A DNA stretch of 64,000 nucleotides, taken from Streptomyces sp. P9-A4. GTDB lineage: Bacteria > Actinomycetota > Actinomycetes > Streptomycetales > Streptomycetaceae. How positions within the stretch are numbered: the first letter of the stretch is position 1; each line of letters opens with the position of its first letter. The position numbers and the translations under genes are program-made. The stretch lies in assembly GCF_036634195.1 (NCBI RefSeq), contig NZ_JAZIFY010000001.1, positions 1,064,501 through 1,128,500 of the forward strand. Direction: 5' to 3'. Positions 27,193-37,339 of this stretch are shown in pieces. The notes under the pieces are model-generated. The model saw nothing but the letters and a program-made list of their open reading frames with translations, ran no database searches and was not told where the DNA came from.

Positions 27193-27930
27193 ATGGCGCA
27201 GACCCAGCAGATCGGACAGCGGCTCGCGAGGAACGAGCGGATCGGGCAGCAGCTCGGGCCGTTCCTGGCGGTCGACCCCGTCGTGGACCGGTTGCGGGCG
27301 CTGCGCTCCGCCTGGCATCCGGCCGACGGGGTCGCCGTCTTCAACCGGGTCTATCTGACCGTGACCGAGGAGATCGGCCACGCCATCGAGGCGGGCGGCT
27401 TCGCCGACCGGCGGGCCGCCACCACCCTGGACGTACGGTTCGCCCAGCGCTACCTGTCCGCGGTCGACGCCGTCGCGAGCGGCGGCCCCGCCCCCGCCTG
27501 CTGGCGGCCCCTCTTCCGCTACCGGCGCCACCCCGGCGTACGGCCGCTGCAGTTCGCGCTCGCCGGGATCAACGCCCACATCGGCCACGACCTGGCGCTC
27601 GCGGTCGTCGACGCCTGTCACGACCTGGAGTGCGCGCCCGCCGCCCTGGAGGACGAGTTCGACCGGGTCGGCGACATCCTGGTCCTCCTGGAGGAGCGCA
27701 TCCGGGAGGAACTGATGCCGGGCCCGGACCTCCTGGAGATCGCGGACCCGCTCACCCATCTGCTCGGCTGCTGGAGCCTGGACCGGGCCAGGGACGGGGC
27801 CTGGCTCGCGGCGCGCTCGCTGTGGCAGCTGCGCGGGCTTCCCGAACTGGCCGAGGAGTTCACGGAACGCCTCGACCGGTCGGTGGGCCTGGTGGGGCGG
27901 ATGCTGCTCACACCCCTGACCAGGCCCTGA
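27193..27930 (+). CDS. DUF5995 family protein
   Basis: A 245-residue soluble, mostly helical protein. The conserved core FNRVYLTVTEEIGHAIEAG and the later ALAGINAHIGHDLALAVV match the actinobacterial DUF5995 family, whose function is unknown. It starts at the ATG 27193, 73 bases after the permease gene, and ends before a convergent terminator. Confidence 0.75.
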   Translation: MAQTQQIGQRLARNERIGQQLGPFLAVDPVVDRLRALRSAWHPADGVAVFNRVYLTVTEEIGHAIEAGGFADRRAATTLDVRFAQRYLSAVDAVASGGPAPACWRPLFRYRRHPGVRPLQFALAGINAHIGHDLALAVVDACHDLECAPAALEDEFDRVGDILVLLEERIREELMPGPDLLEIADPLTHLLGCWSLDRARDGAWLAARSLWQLRGLPELAEEFTERLDRSVGLVGRMLLTPLTRP

Positions 27931-27937
27931 TACCGCT

Positions 27938-27963
27938 CGGCTCCCGGCAGCGGCCGGGAGCCG
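27938..27963. terminator. Stem-loop between convergent genes
   Basis: CGGCTCCCGG (27938-27947) pairs with CCGGGAGCCG (27954-27963) around a six-base loop. It lies between the DUF5995 stop and the stop of the convergent amino-acid monooxygenase gene and probably serves both. Confidence 0.7.
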
Positions 27964-27973
27964 GTGGCCGGGA

Positions 27974-29686
27974 TCAGTCCTCCGGCAGCTCGACCGGGGC
28001 GATCTCGTCGTACAGGTCGCCCGGGCCCGGGTTGGTGGCGTCGGTGCCGCCGCCGAAGTGGTGCATCACGCCCCAGACCGCGTTGAGCGCCGTCTGCACC
28101 GCGCCCTCGGCCCAGCCGGCCGTCCAGGAGATGTCGTCGCCCGCGAGGAAGATGCCCCGCTTGTCCTCGGGCAGCCGGTCCTGCATGAAGTGGGTGAACA
28201 GGCGCCGCTGGTAGCGGTAGTGACCGGGCAGGTTCGCCTTGAAGGCGCCCATGAAGTAGGGCTCGTTCTCCCAGGAGACCGTCACCGGGTTGCCGATGAT
28301 GTGCTTCCGGATGTCGACCTTCGGGTAGATCTCGCCGAGCGACTTCAGCATGACCTCCATCCGCTCGTTCGCGGACAGCGGCAGCCACTTCAGGCTGTCG
28401 TCGCACCAGGTGTACGAGAGGCAGATCGTGGCCGGCTTGTCCGGGCCGTCGTCCAGGAGGTAGGTGCCGCGGGTCATCCGGTCGGTGAGCGTCATCGACA
28501 TGACGTCCCGGCCGGTCGGATTTCCCCTGTCGTCGACGGCCTCGTCCAGCCAGAACGGCCGGTCGACGGGCACGAACAGCTTCGACGACTCCATGTAGTG
28601 GGTCCGCTCGATCGCCGTCCAGTGGTCGATCGGGAAGAGCGAGTCGTCACAGGCGATCTTGGAGAGCAGCATCCAGGACTGCGCGGTGAAGATCGCCGCC
28701 GGGAAGGTACGGATGTCGCCGGAGGCGTCCGTGACGGTGATCCGGTTGCCGGCGGTCCGGTTGAGCCGGGTCACGGCCGGCCTCGGGGCGCCCTCGTGGA
28801 GGGAGCTGAGGGAGGTGCCCTGCGCCCAGTGGACGATCTTCTCCGGCTCGCGCTCCCAGAGGCGTACCGGCAGCTGCTGCGAGCCGCCGACGATGCCGCG
28901 GTGGTGGTCGTCCGCCTCGGTGTAGACGACGCGGAGGATCTCCAGGATGGAGTTGGGGAAGTCGGTGTCCCAGCCGCCGGTGCCGAAGCCGACCTGGCCG
29001 AAGATCTCGCGGTGCCGGAAGGACTTGAAGGACTCCGACTCGCAGAGGAAGCCGTAGAAGGTCTGGTTGTCGAGCTTCTCGACGAGCTTCGCCCAGATCT
29101 CGCGGATGCGCGGGACGTCGCGCTCGCGCATGGCCTGATTCATGTCGGAGAAGTCGGCGCCCTCGTCCAGACAGGCGTTCCAGGCGTTCATCACATCGCG
29201 GTAGACCTGCGGGAGGTCGTCGACGGTGGTGGCGTAGTGCGACTCGCCCTTGAGGTCGACGACGGTCGACGGGGTCGACTCGGCCAGCGGGTTCGGGAAC
29301 GGCGTGGTCTCCAGGCCGACCAGGTCGATGTAGTGCTGGAGGGCGGTCGACGAGGGCGGGAAGCGCATGGCGCCCATCTCGGCGGTGAGGCCCTCGGCGG
29401 CGGTGCCCTCGAAGCCGACGGTGCGCAGCCGGCCGCCGATCTGGTCGGCCTCGTAGACGACGGGCTTGAGGCCCATCTTCATCAGCTCGTACGCGGCGAT
29501 GATGCCGGAGAGCCCGCCGCCGATGACGGCGACCTCGGTGCCGTGCTCGGTGGCCGGTATCTGGCCGAGTCCGGCCGGGTGGGCCAGGAAGTCGTCGTAG
29601 GCGTACGGGAAGTCCGGACCGAACATGGTGATCGGCGGCTGGCCGTCGCTGTGGGGGACGGCGGTCGTGGGCACCGTGGACGTCAT
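27974..29686 (-). CDS. DavB-like flavin amino-acid 2-monooxygenase
   Basis: A 570-residue FAD enzyme of the amine oxidase family. It has the dinucleotide motif VAVIGGGLSGIIAAYE near residue 43 and the C-terminal FAD motif GIFLAGDDISWTAGWAEGAV. Throughout, it closely resembles what I recall of Pseudomonas lysine 2-monooxygenase (PITMFGPDFPYAYDDFLAHP; FGQVGFGTGGWDTDFPNS; GHYRYQRRLFTHFMQ). Such enzymes decarboxylate a basic amino acid oxidatively to an amide: lysine to 5-aminovaleramide or arginine to 4-guanidinobutyramide. The substrate is not decided by sequence reading. It lies 62 bases downstream of a nitrilase-type amidase gene that would take the next step. The ATG at 29686 with AAGGAG is preferred over an upstream TTG. 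Confidence 0.88.
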   Translation of the reverse strand: MTSTVPTTAVPHSDGQPPITMFGPDFPYAYDDFLAHPAGLGQIPATEHGTEVAVIGGGLSGIIAAYELMKMGLKPVVYEADQIGGRLRTVGFEGTAAEGLTAEMGAMRFPPSSTALQHYIDLVGLETTPFPNPLAESTPSTVVDLKGESHYATTVDDLPQVYRDVMNAWNACLDEGADFSDMNQAMRERDVPRIREIWAKLVEKLDNQTFYGFLCESESFKSFRHREIFGQVGFGTGGWDTDFPNSILEILRVVYTEADDHHRGIVGGSQQLPVRLWEREPEKIVHWAQGTSLSSLHEGAPRPAVTRLNRTAGNRITVTDASGDIRTFPAAIFTAQSWMLLSKIACDDSLFPIDHWTAIERTHYMESSKLFVPVDRPFWLDEAVDDRGNPTGRDVMSMTLTDRMTRGTYLLDDGPDKPATICLSYTWCDDSLKWLPLSANERMEVMLKSLGEIYPKVDIRKHIIGNPVTVSWENEPYFMGAFKANLPGHYRYQRRLFTHFMQDRLPEDKRGIFLAGDDISWTAGWAEGAVQTALNAVWGVMHHFGGGTDATNPGPGDLYDEIAPVELPED

Positions 29687-29748
29687 GGGGTACGGACTCC
29701 TTGCACGCAAAAAAGAGAGAGGCAGGTCGGGAAGGCTCGGGAGACGGC

Positions 29749-30555
29749 TCAGACGAGGGGGCCGTAGAGGGCGGGCCGCCGGTCGCGGAGGTAGGGGTTC
29801 TCCGCGCGGGAGGCGGCGAGGAAGGCCGTGTCGACATCGCCGAGGACCAGGTCGTCGCCGCGACCGGCGCGGGCGCGGGCGGTGCCGTCGGGCCCGGCCA
29901 GGGTGGAGAGGCCGACGAACTCGAAGCCGCCCTCGGGGCCGGTGCGGTTGGCGTACGCGATGTAGAGCTGGTTCTCGAAGGCGCGGACCGGCACCACGGA
30001 CAGCGGCACGATCTCGGCGGGGTGCATGAGCGCGGTCGGTACGAGGAGGAGTTCCGTGCCGGCCAGCGCGTGGGCCCGCACGTTCTCGGGGAACTCGACG
30101 TCGTAGCAGATCATCATGCCGACGGTGAGGCCCTCGATCTCCGCCTGGACGACCGCCCGGTCACCGGGGGTGAACCACTTCGACTCGAAGTCCCCGAAGA
30201 GGTGGGTCTTGCGGTAGTTCGCCAGCGGGACGCCGTCGGCGCCGATGAGCTGGGCGGAGTTGTGGAGGACCCCGTGGCGCTCGGTGTTCCGCTCCGGGTA
30301 GCCGTAGCCGACGGCCAGGCCGTGGCGCACGGCGACGGCCGCGACGGCGCGGGCGGAGGGGCCGTCGGCGGGCTCGGCCAGGCGGGCCATGTCGTCGCCG
30401 ATGGCGTATCCGGTGAGGAAGAGCTCGGGGGCGAGCAGCAGGCCCGCTCCGGCGGCGGCGGCGCGGGCGGCGGCCTCGTCGAGGATCTTGAGGTTGGCGG
30501 CCACGTCACCGAGCTCACCGGAGCTCTGGAGCAGGGCGGTGCGCAGCGCGGGCAT
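29749..30555 (-). CDS. Nitrilase-superfamily amidase, DavA-like
   Basis: A 268-residue carbon-nitrogen hydrolase with the Glu-Lys-Cys triad: Glu in LLLAPELFLTGY near residue 43, Lys in NYRKTHLFG near 114 and Cys in MMICYDVEFPE near 147. Size and motifs resemble 5-aminopentanamidase and related omega-amidases. Together with the downstream monooxygenase it forms the two-step route from basic amino acid to amide to acid. The ATG at 30555 has GAGGA upstream. The upstream region carries three TTGCG boxes also seen before the permease operon. Confidence 0.88.
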   Translation of the reverse strand: MPALRTALLQSSGELGDVAANLKILDEAAARAAAAGAGLLLAPELFLTGYAIGDDMARLAEPADGPSARAVAAVAVRHGLAVGYGYPERNTERHGVLHNSAQLIGADGVPLANYRKTHLFGDFESKWFTPGDRAVVQAEIEGLTVGMMICYDVEFPENVRAHALAGTELLLVPTALMHPAEIVPLSVVPVRAFENQLYIAYANRTGPEGGFEFVGLSTLAGPDGTARARAGRGDDLVLGDVDTAFLAASRAENPYLRDRRPALYGPLV

Positions 30556-30638
30556 GAGCGGTCCTCGGAGGTCGGAGCGGAGGGGGAAGACGTCAAAAAC
30601 GGTACGGTTTCGCACTCCTTCGGGACAAGGAGGCAGCG

Positions 30639-30698
30639 TTGCGGACCGACCGTCGAACCGTTGCGCGATCGGCCGGGACGGCGGCGATTCGTTGCGCG
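30639..30698 (+). promoter_or_regulatory. Array of three TTGCG boxes upstream of the amidase gene
   Basis: TTGCG occurs at 30639, 30661 and 30692, each in a GTTGCGSV-like context, with start-to-start spacings of 22 and 31 bases. The array lies between the amidase start (30555) and the divergent secreted-protein gene (30842). A similar array with spacings of 21 and 30 precedes the permease operon. It is a candidate Lrp-type operator set. The remaining sequence of this divergent gap holds nothing recognisable. Confidence 0.45.
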
Positions 30699-30841
30699 GG
30701 GCTCCGCCCGGGGGTGTACGGCTCCCCCGCCGCGCGGCGGAGACGAGGACCGTTCTCCGGCGCGACGACCCGGCGGGGGCCGCGCGGAAGAGTGGTCCTC
30801 GTCCGGAAGACCTGCCGGACGACCTGCCGAAAGGGACCACG

Positions 30842-31396
30842 ATGAACCGTCGTACGAAGACCGTCGCCGTCGCCGCCGCCGTGCTGCTGACCCTGGGGGC
30901 CGGGGGCATCGCCGCCGCGGCGGGGGGAGACACCGGGCACGGGGACGGCGGGGTCCGGGAGGCCGCCGCGCTGACCGGGACGGCCAAGCTGTACCGCCCG
31001 GCCGGGGACGACATCACGTTCAGCTTCGACGCTCATCTGGCGGCGAAGGACAACAAGGATCCGCAGGCCGCGACCGGCACCTTCCGGTTCAGCCACTACA
31101 AGGACGGGAAGGGCGGCTACGCGGTGGCGAAGGTCGACTGCCTCACCACGGGGGGCAAGGTGGCGGTGGTGACGGGTGTCGTCACCGAGACCGACGTGGA
31201 CGCCTTCCGGAACAAGCGGGTCGGGATCTCCGTGCACGACGACGGCAAGCGGGACCGTCTCGGCTACAGCTGGGTCGGGCGCGATACGAACCTGGAGGTT
31301 CCGCCGTGCCTCAGCTCCGCCCCCTTCGAGCAGGTGCAGGCCGGAACGGGCGACTTCCACGTGCTGCCGTGGAAGCTGGAGTACCCGACCGAATAG
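30842..31396 (+). CDS. Small secreted protein of unknown function
   Basis: A 184-residue protein with a signal peptide (residues 1-27, basic start, Ala/Leu/Gly core). The beta-rich mature part has two conserved-looking blocks, FRFSHYKDGKGGYAVAKVDC and RDRLGYSWVGRD, and two cysteines. Similar Streptomyces proteins are sometimes labelled repetin, which is not a functional assignment. The ATG at 30842 follows AAGGGA. It is divergent from the amidase gene, and I cannot assign a role. Confidence 0.75.
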   Translation: MNRRTKTVAVAAAVLLTLGAGGIAAAAGGDTGHGDGGVREAAALTGTAKLYRPAGDDITFSFDAHLAAKDNKDPQAATGTFRFSHYKDGKGGYAVAKVDCLTTGGKVAVVTGVVTETDVDAFRNKRVGISVHDDGKRDRLGYSWVGRDTNLEVPPCLSSAPFEQVQAGTGDFHVLPWKLEYPTE

Positions 31397-31433
31397 TCCC
31401 GGACAGACCGCCCCACGGGGGTGGGCGGGCGAA

Positions 31434-31465
31434 GGGCGGTGCGGGAACCACGGCCCGCACCGCCC
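31434..31465. terminator. Convergent stem-loop terminator
   Basis: GGGCGGTGCGGG (31434-31445) pairs with CCCGCACCGCCC (31454-31465) around an eight-base loop, between the secreted-protein stop and the convergent Lrp gene stop. Confidence 0.75.
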
Positions 31466-31488
31466 CGGCCCACGGCCCCTGTGAGGGC

Positions 31489-31944
31489 TTACGCGGGCGA
31501 GCCCGAGGAGAAACGCCGCAGCAGCGGCGAGAGCACCAGGACGGACTTGGTGCGCTCCACGAACGGCTCGCCCGCGATCCGCTCCAGGACGCGTTCGAAG
31601 TGGCGCATGTCCGAGGCGAAGACCTGGACGACGGCGTCCGCGTCACCGGTGACGGTCGACGCGGACACCACCTCGGGGTACCGCTCCAGACCCCGCCGGA
31701 TGTCGTCCGGCGAGGTGTTGTGGCGGCAGTAGATCTCGACGAAGCCCTCGGTCTCCCAGCCGAGCGCCGCCGGGTCCACCCGTACGGTGAATCCGGTGAT
31801 GGCGCCCTCGGCCCGGAGCCGGTCCACGCGCCGTTTCACGGCGGGCGCGGAGAGTCCGACGAGCGAGCCGATGTCGGCGTAGCTGCGGCGGGCGTCCTCC
31901 GCGAGGGCGTGGACGATGCGTTCGTCGAGGTCGTTGAGTCGCAC
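31489..31944 (-). CDS. Lrp/AsnC-family regulator
   Basis: A 151-residue protein. An N-terminal helix-turn-helix (LNDLDERIVHALAEDARRSY, then DIGSLVGLSAPAVKRRV) is followed by an AsnC ligand-binding RAM domain (VVSASTVTGDADAVVQVFAS). The start is a GTG at 31944, 10 bases after the permease stop on the same strand, so both genes are probably cotranscribed. By context it regulates uptake and catabolism of a basic amino acid through the shared TTGCG boxes; that link is inferred. Confidence 0.9.
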   Translation of the reverse strand: MRLNDLDERIVHALAEDARRSYADIGSLVGLSAPAVKRRVDRLRAEGAITGFTVRVDPAALGWETEGFVEIYCRHNTSPDDIRRGLERYPEVVSASTVTGDADAVVQVFASDMRHFERVLERIAGEPFVERTKSVLVLSPLLRRFSSGSPA

Positions 31945-31954
31945 TACGGGTGGA

Positions 31955-33445
31955 TCACTTCTCTGTCGATACCGCTGGTTCCGCGGGCGCCGCCGTGGCC
32001 AGTCGGGAGCGGCGCATTCCGTACAGGAAGTAGAACACGAGCCCGGCGGCCATCCAGCAACCGAAGACCACCCAGGTGATGGCGTCGAGGCTGAACATGT
32101 TGTAGGCGCAGAAGATGAAGCCGAGGACCGGGAAGACCGGCCCGAGCGCCACCTTGAAGGTGCGCGGCAGGTCGGGGCGGGTGTAGCGGAGCACGATGAC
32201 CGCGATGTTCACCAGGCCGAAGGCGAAGAGGGTGCCGATGCTGGTGGCGTCGACGAGCTTGCCCAGCGGGATGAGCGAGGCGAGCAGGCCGCAGAAGAGC
32301 GACACGATGACGGTGTTCACGCGCGGGGTGCCGGTCTTGCGGCTGACCCTGCCGAAGACCTTGGGCACGAGGCCGTCGCGGGACATCGCGAAGAGCACCC
32401 GGGTCTGGCCGTAGAGGACGGTGAGGACGACGCTGGCGATGGAGATGACCGCACCGGCGGCGAGCATGGTGCCCCAGAAGGTCTGCCCGGTGACGTCGTT
32501 CATGATCGCCGCGAGCGTGGCCTCGGAGCCCTCGAACGCCTTCCAGTCCCACGCCCCGACCGCGACGGCGGCGACCAGGACGTAGAGGACGGTGACGATG
32601 AGCAGCGAGAGCATGATCGCGCGGGGCAGGTCGCGCTTGGGGTTCTTCGCCTCCTCGCCGGCCGTGGAGGCGGCGTCGAATCCGATGTAGGAGAAGAAGA
32701 GGGTGGCGCTCGCGGCGCCGACACCGGTCATGCCGAGCGGCATGAAGTCCTTGTAGTTGCCGGACTTGAACCCCATGAAACCGATCGCGCAGAAGATCAC
32801 GAGGGTGACGATCTTCACCGCGACCATGATCGTGTTGACGACGGCGGACTCGCGGGCGCCGCCGAGCAGGAACACCATGGCGAGCATCACGACGATCAGG
32901 CCGGGCAGGTTGATGACCCCGCCCTCGCCGGGCGCCGACGACAGCACCTCGGGGATGGTGACGCCGATGGTCCCGTCGAGCAGTTCGTTGAGGTACTCGC
33001 CCCAGCCGACGGCCACGGCGGCGACGGAGACGCCGTACTCCAGGACCAGACACCAGCCGCAGACCCAGGCGACGAGTTCACCCATCGTTGCGTACGCATA
33101 CGAGTACGAGGAGCCGGCGACCGGTATGGAGCCGGCCAGTTCGGCGTACGAGAGGGCGGAGAAGAGGGCCGTGAGGCCGGCGATCACAAAGGCGATGGTG
33201 ACCGCGGGGCCGGCCTTCGGGACGGCGTCGCCGAGGACCACGAAGATGCCGGTGCCGAGCGTGGCGCCGATGCTGATCATGGTCAGCTGCCACATGGAGA
33301 GCGAGCGACGGAGGCTGCCGCCTTCGCCCTGCCCGCCCTCTGTGACCAGCCGTTCCACCGGCTTGCGCCGGGTGAGTGCGCCGAGGGGGGAGGTCGTGCG
33401 GGCGGCCGTGTCGTCGACCGGTGGGGCTGCGCCGTGATCCAGCAC
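31955..33445 (-). CDS. APC-family cationic amino-acid permease
   Basis: A 496-residue membrane protein with twelve or more helices. The APC signature in TM1 (MISIGATLGTGIFVVLGDAV) and the later FFSYIGFDAASTAGEEAKNP plus RDLPRAI are typical of the CAT/YfnA group, many of which carry lysine or arginine. The start is a GTG at 33445 with AAGGAG upstream. It is cotranscribed with the Lrp regulator and close to the DavB/DavA-like genes, which supports a basic amino-acid substrate. Confidence 0.9.
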   Translation of the reverse strand: MLDHGAAPPVDDTAARTTSPLGALTRRKPVERLVTEGGQGEGGSLRRSLSMWQLTMISIGATLGTGIFVVLGDAVPKAGPAVTIAFVIAGLTALFSALSYAELAGSIPVAGSSYSYAYATMGELVAWVCGWCLVLEYGVSVAAVAVGWGEYLNELLDGTIGVTIPEVLSSAPGEGGVINLPGLIVVMLAMVFLLGGARESAVVNTIMVAVKIVTLVIFCAIGFMGFKSGNYKDFMPLGMTGVGAASATLFFSYIGFDAASTAGEEAKNPKRDLPRAIMLSLLIVTVLYVLVAAVAVGAWDWKAFEGSEATLAAIMNDVTGQTFWGTMLAAGAVISIASVVLTVLYGQTRVLFAMSRDGLVPKVFGRVSRKTGTPRVNTVIVSLFCGLLASLIPLGKLVDATSIGTLFAFGLVNIAVIVLRYTRPDLPRTFKVALGPVFPVLGFIFCAYNMFSLDAITWVVFGCWMAAGLVFYFLYGMRRSRLATAAPAEPAVSTEK

Positions 33446-33618
33446 TGCGGAGGCTCCTTATCGCTGCCTGTAGGCGGAGCGGGGACCGCGGCGGTACGCG
33501 GGCATGACAAGTCAGCCCACGCGGGAATGGGGGGAACCGCCGAGCAGGCGGTCACCGCCACTCCTGGTACGGGGCATGAGCCTAAGGGGCGGGGGTTCGC
33601 ACTCGTAATGCAGGGTTG

Positions 33619-33676
33619 TTGCGCAGTGCCGGATGATCATTGCGCACTTGCCGCACAGACGGGGAAACATTGCGCT
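33619..33676 (+). promoter_or_regulatory. Array of three TTGCGC boxes upstream of the permease-lrp operon
   Basis: TTGCGCA at 33619-33625 and 33640-33646, and TTGCGCT at 33670-33676, have start-to-start spacings of 21 and 30 bases. An ATGATCAT palindrome lies between the first two. The array is in the divergent gap (33446-33803) between the permease and GDSL hydrolase genes, and mirrors the array at 30639-30698. The rest of the gap shows no gene. Confidence 0.5.
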
Positions 33677-33803
33677 CCCCCGCATGAATCCACACATTGG
33701 GGGTGTGAACGGGTCCACGCGCGCGCATTGACTCCTCGTGTCCCATGACCCACGCTGCGAGCCCTCGACGCCCGACGAGACGACCCCACGAACGGAGGCC
33801 CGG

Positions 33804-34817
33804 GTGGGCTGGCTCGACCCCGCACCCTTCCTGCGCGGCACGGCCTGGCTCCACGGGAACCGCCCCGTGCGCGCCGACCCCGCCGATCTGGAACGGCTCC
33901 CCCGGGACATCGCCGCGCGCGCCGCGCTGCCCATCGGCGTACGCGTCGAGTTCACGGCGGCCCCCGGCACGCGCGCGGTACTGCTGCGCTACCGGGCGGA
34001 CCTTCCCGGACCCGGCGACCCGCTGGCCGGGCTGCGCCACTGCTTCGCCCTCTGGAACGGCACCCGGCTCGTGGGCGAGACCTGCGCCGCCCCCGCGGCG
34101 GAGGCCACCGTCACCCTCCCGCTGCCCCCGGGCGGCGGCGTCTTCACCGTCCACCTCCCGGAGGGCCAGGCGCCCGTCCCGCTCGCCCTGCGGGCCCTCG
34201 GCGGGGCGCTCTCGCCCGCTCCGGCCCGGCCCCGCTGGCTCGTCCACGGCGACTCGATCACCGAGGGCTGGTGGTCGACCAGGCCCGCCCACTCCTGGCC
34301 CGCGACGGCGGGACGGCTCCTCGGCCTCGACCCGGTCAACCTCGGGTACGCGGGCGGGGCACGCGGCGAACTCCCGCTCGCCGAGCAGCTGGCGCGGCTC
34401 TCCGGCGAGCTCATCACCCTCGCCTTCGGCACCAACTGCTGGTCCACGGTGCCCGCGACGGCGGACTGGCTGTACGCCACCGTCCGGGCCTTCGTCGGCC
34501 TGGTCCGCCGGGGCCACCCGGACACGCCCCTGCTGATCGTCTCGCCCGTCCTGCGCCCGGAGGCGGAGCACACCCGCAACGCCCTCGGCGCGACCCTGAC
34601 GGACCTGCGCGGGGCGATGGAGCGCGCGGGGCGGGACCTGGCCGCCGAGGGCGACACGGGCCTCCACGTCCTCCCGGGACGGCCGCTGCTGGGCCCGGAG
34701 CACCTGGCGGACGGGCTGCACCCGGACGACCGGGGGCACGCCAGGATCGCGACGGCGGTGGCGGAGGCCCTGCGGCCGTACGTGCCCGCCGGCCGGCCGG
34801 CGCCGTCAGGGACCTGA
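33804..34817 (+). CDS. SGNH/GDSL-type hydrolase
   Basis: About 337 residues. The N-terminal 140 residues form a beta-sandwich-like domain. The C-terminal part is an SGNH esterase: block I HGDSITEGWW with the catalytic Ser, block II Gly in NLGYAGGARGE, block III FGTNCW, and block V DGLHPDDRGH with the Asp/His pair. There is no signal peptide. Two-domain proteins of this kind are acyl-esterases of unknown substrate, possibly acting on lipids or sugars. The GTG at 33804 is preferred because AACGGAGG precedes it closely; a GTG at 33738 with a poor ribosome site would add 22 residues. Confidence 0.85.
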   Translation: MGWLDPAPFLRGTAWLHGNRPVRADPADLERLPRDIAARAALPIGVRVEFTAAPGTRAVLLRYRADLPGPGDPLAGLRHCFALWNGTRLVGETCAAPAAEATVTLPLPPGGGVFTVHLPEGQAPVPLALRALGGALSPAPARPRWLVHGDSITEGWWSTRPAHSWPATAGRLLGLDPVNLGYAGGARGELPLAEQLARLSGELITLAFGTNCWSTVPATADWLYATVRAFVGLVRRGHPDTPLLIVSPVLRPEAEHTRNALGATLTDLRGAMERAGRDLAAEGDTGLHVLPGRPLLGPEHLADGLHPDDRGHARIATAVAEALRPYVPAGRPAPSGT

Positions 34818-34868
34818 CGGGCCTGATCCCCGTACGGTCTCCACGGTCCACGCGGCGACGTACGGGAA

Positions 34869-34912
34869 CGCCGTGGGCCCCCGGGAAAGGGTTCTCCCGG
34901 GGGCCCACGGCG
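34869..34912. terminator. Bidirectional terminator between the GDSL hydrolase and guaB1
   Basis: An 18-base perfect stem: left arm 34869-34886 starting CGCCGTGGGCCCCC, right arm 34895-34912, with an eight-base loop. It lies between two converging stops. Confidence 0.85.
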
Positions 34913-34928
34913 TCACCACGTGACGGGA

Positions 34929-36797
<1,869 letters not shown>

Positions 36798-36808
<11 letters not shown>

Positions 36809-37259
36809 CCGCGACCACCTCCCGGAAGGTCTCGTAGTGGTCGTCGGTCCAGTAGGCCTCACCGCTGCGCCCGGTGACGATCCGGCGGGCGCCCCGGTCG
36901 CGTTCGCCGGGGGTCTTCACCGTGTACTCGTGGTAGTAGCCGCGCTCCTTCCGTGGAAGGACCCGCTCGAAGTTCGAGAAGACCGTGCCGTCCTTGGCGT
37001 ACGGGTAGGGCCCGCCGCGCGCGATCAGGCCGAGGGTCTTCCGGGCCTCGGGCGGCAGGTCGGCGGCCCGGACGACGGGAAGGCCCGAGGTGCCGGTGGG
37101 GACGCCGGGGGTGCCGGTGGGCGCGGCGGCGGAACGGGTGGCTCCGCGCGTGGGTCCGGGCTGGGCGTCGCCGCCCGCCGTGGAACAACCGGCGAGGGAC
37201 CCGGCCAGGAAGAAGGAGAGGACGAGCGCGAGGAGCACGCGCAGGGGCCGGAGCAGCAT
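36798..37259 (-). CDS. Lipoprotein guanyl-specific ribonuclease (barnase/RNase Sa family)
   Basis: A 153-residue protein. The signal peptide ends in a lipobox (LAGC, Cys near residue 25), so the enzyme should be lipid-anchored outside the membrane. After a Thr/Pro-rich linker comes the N1/T1 RNase fold. FSNFERVLP precedes the catalytic Glu in YYHEYTV, the Arg in ARRIVTG and the His in TDDHYETF. The closest known relatives are secreted Streptomyces RNases such as RNase Sa. The lipobox anchoring and the overlapping barstar gene are the notable points. Confidence 0.88.
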
Positions 37260-37339
37260 GCCCCGAACATACCGTTACGGGATGGCTCCGGCCCCTCGAT
37301 GGTGTCGGTCGCGTGGACCGACGGCGACGGCGGCTGCGT

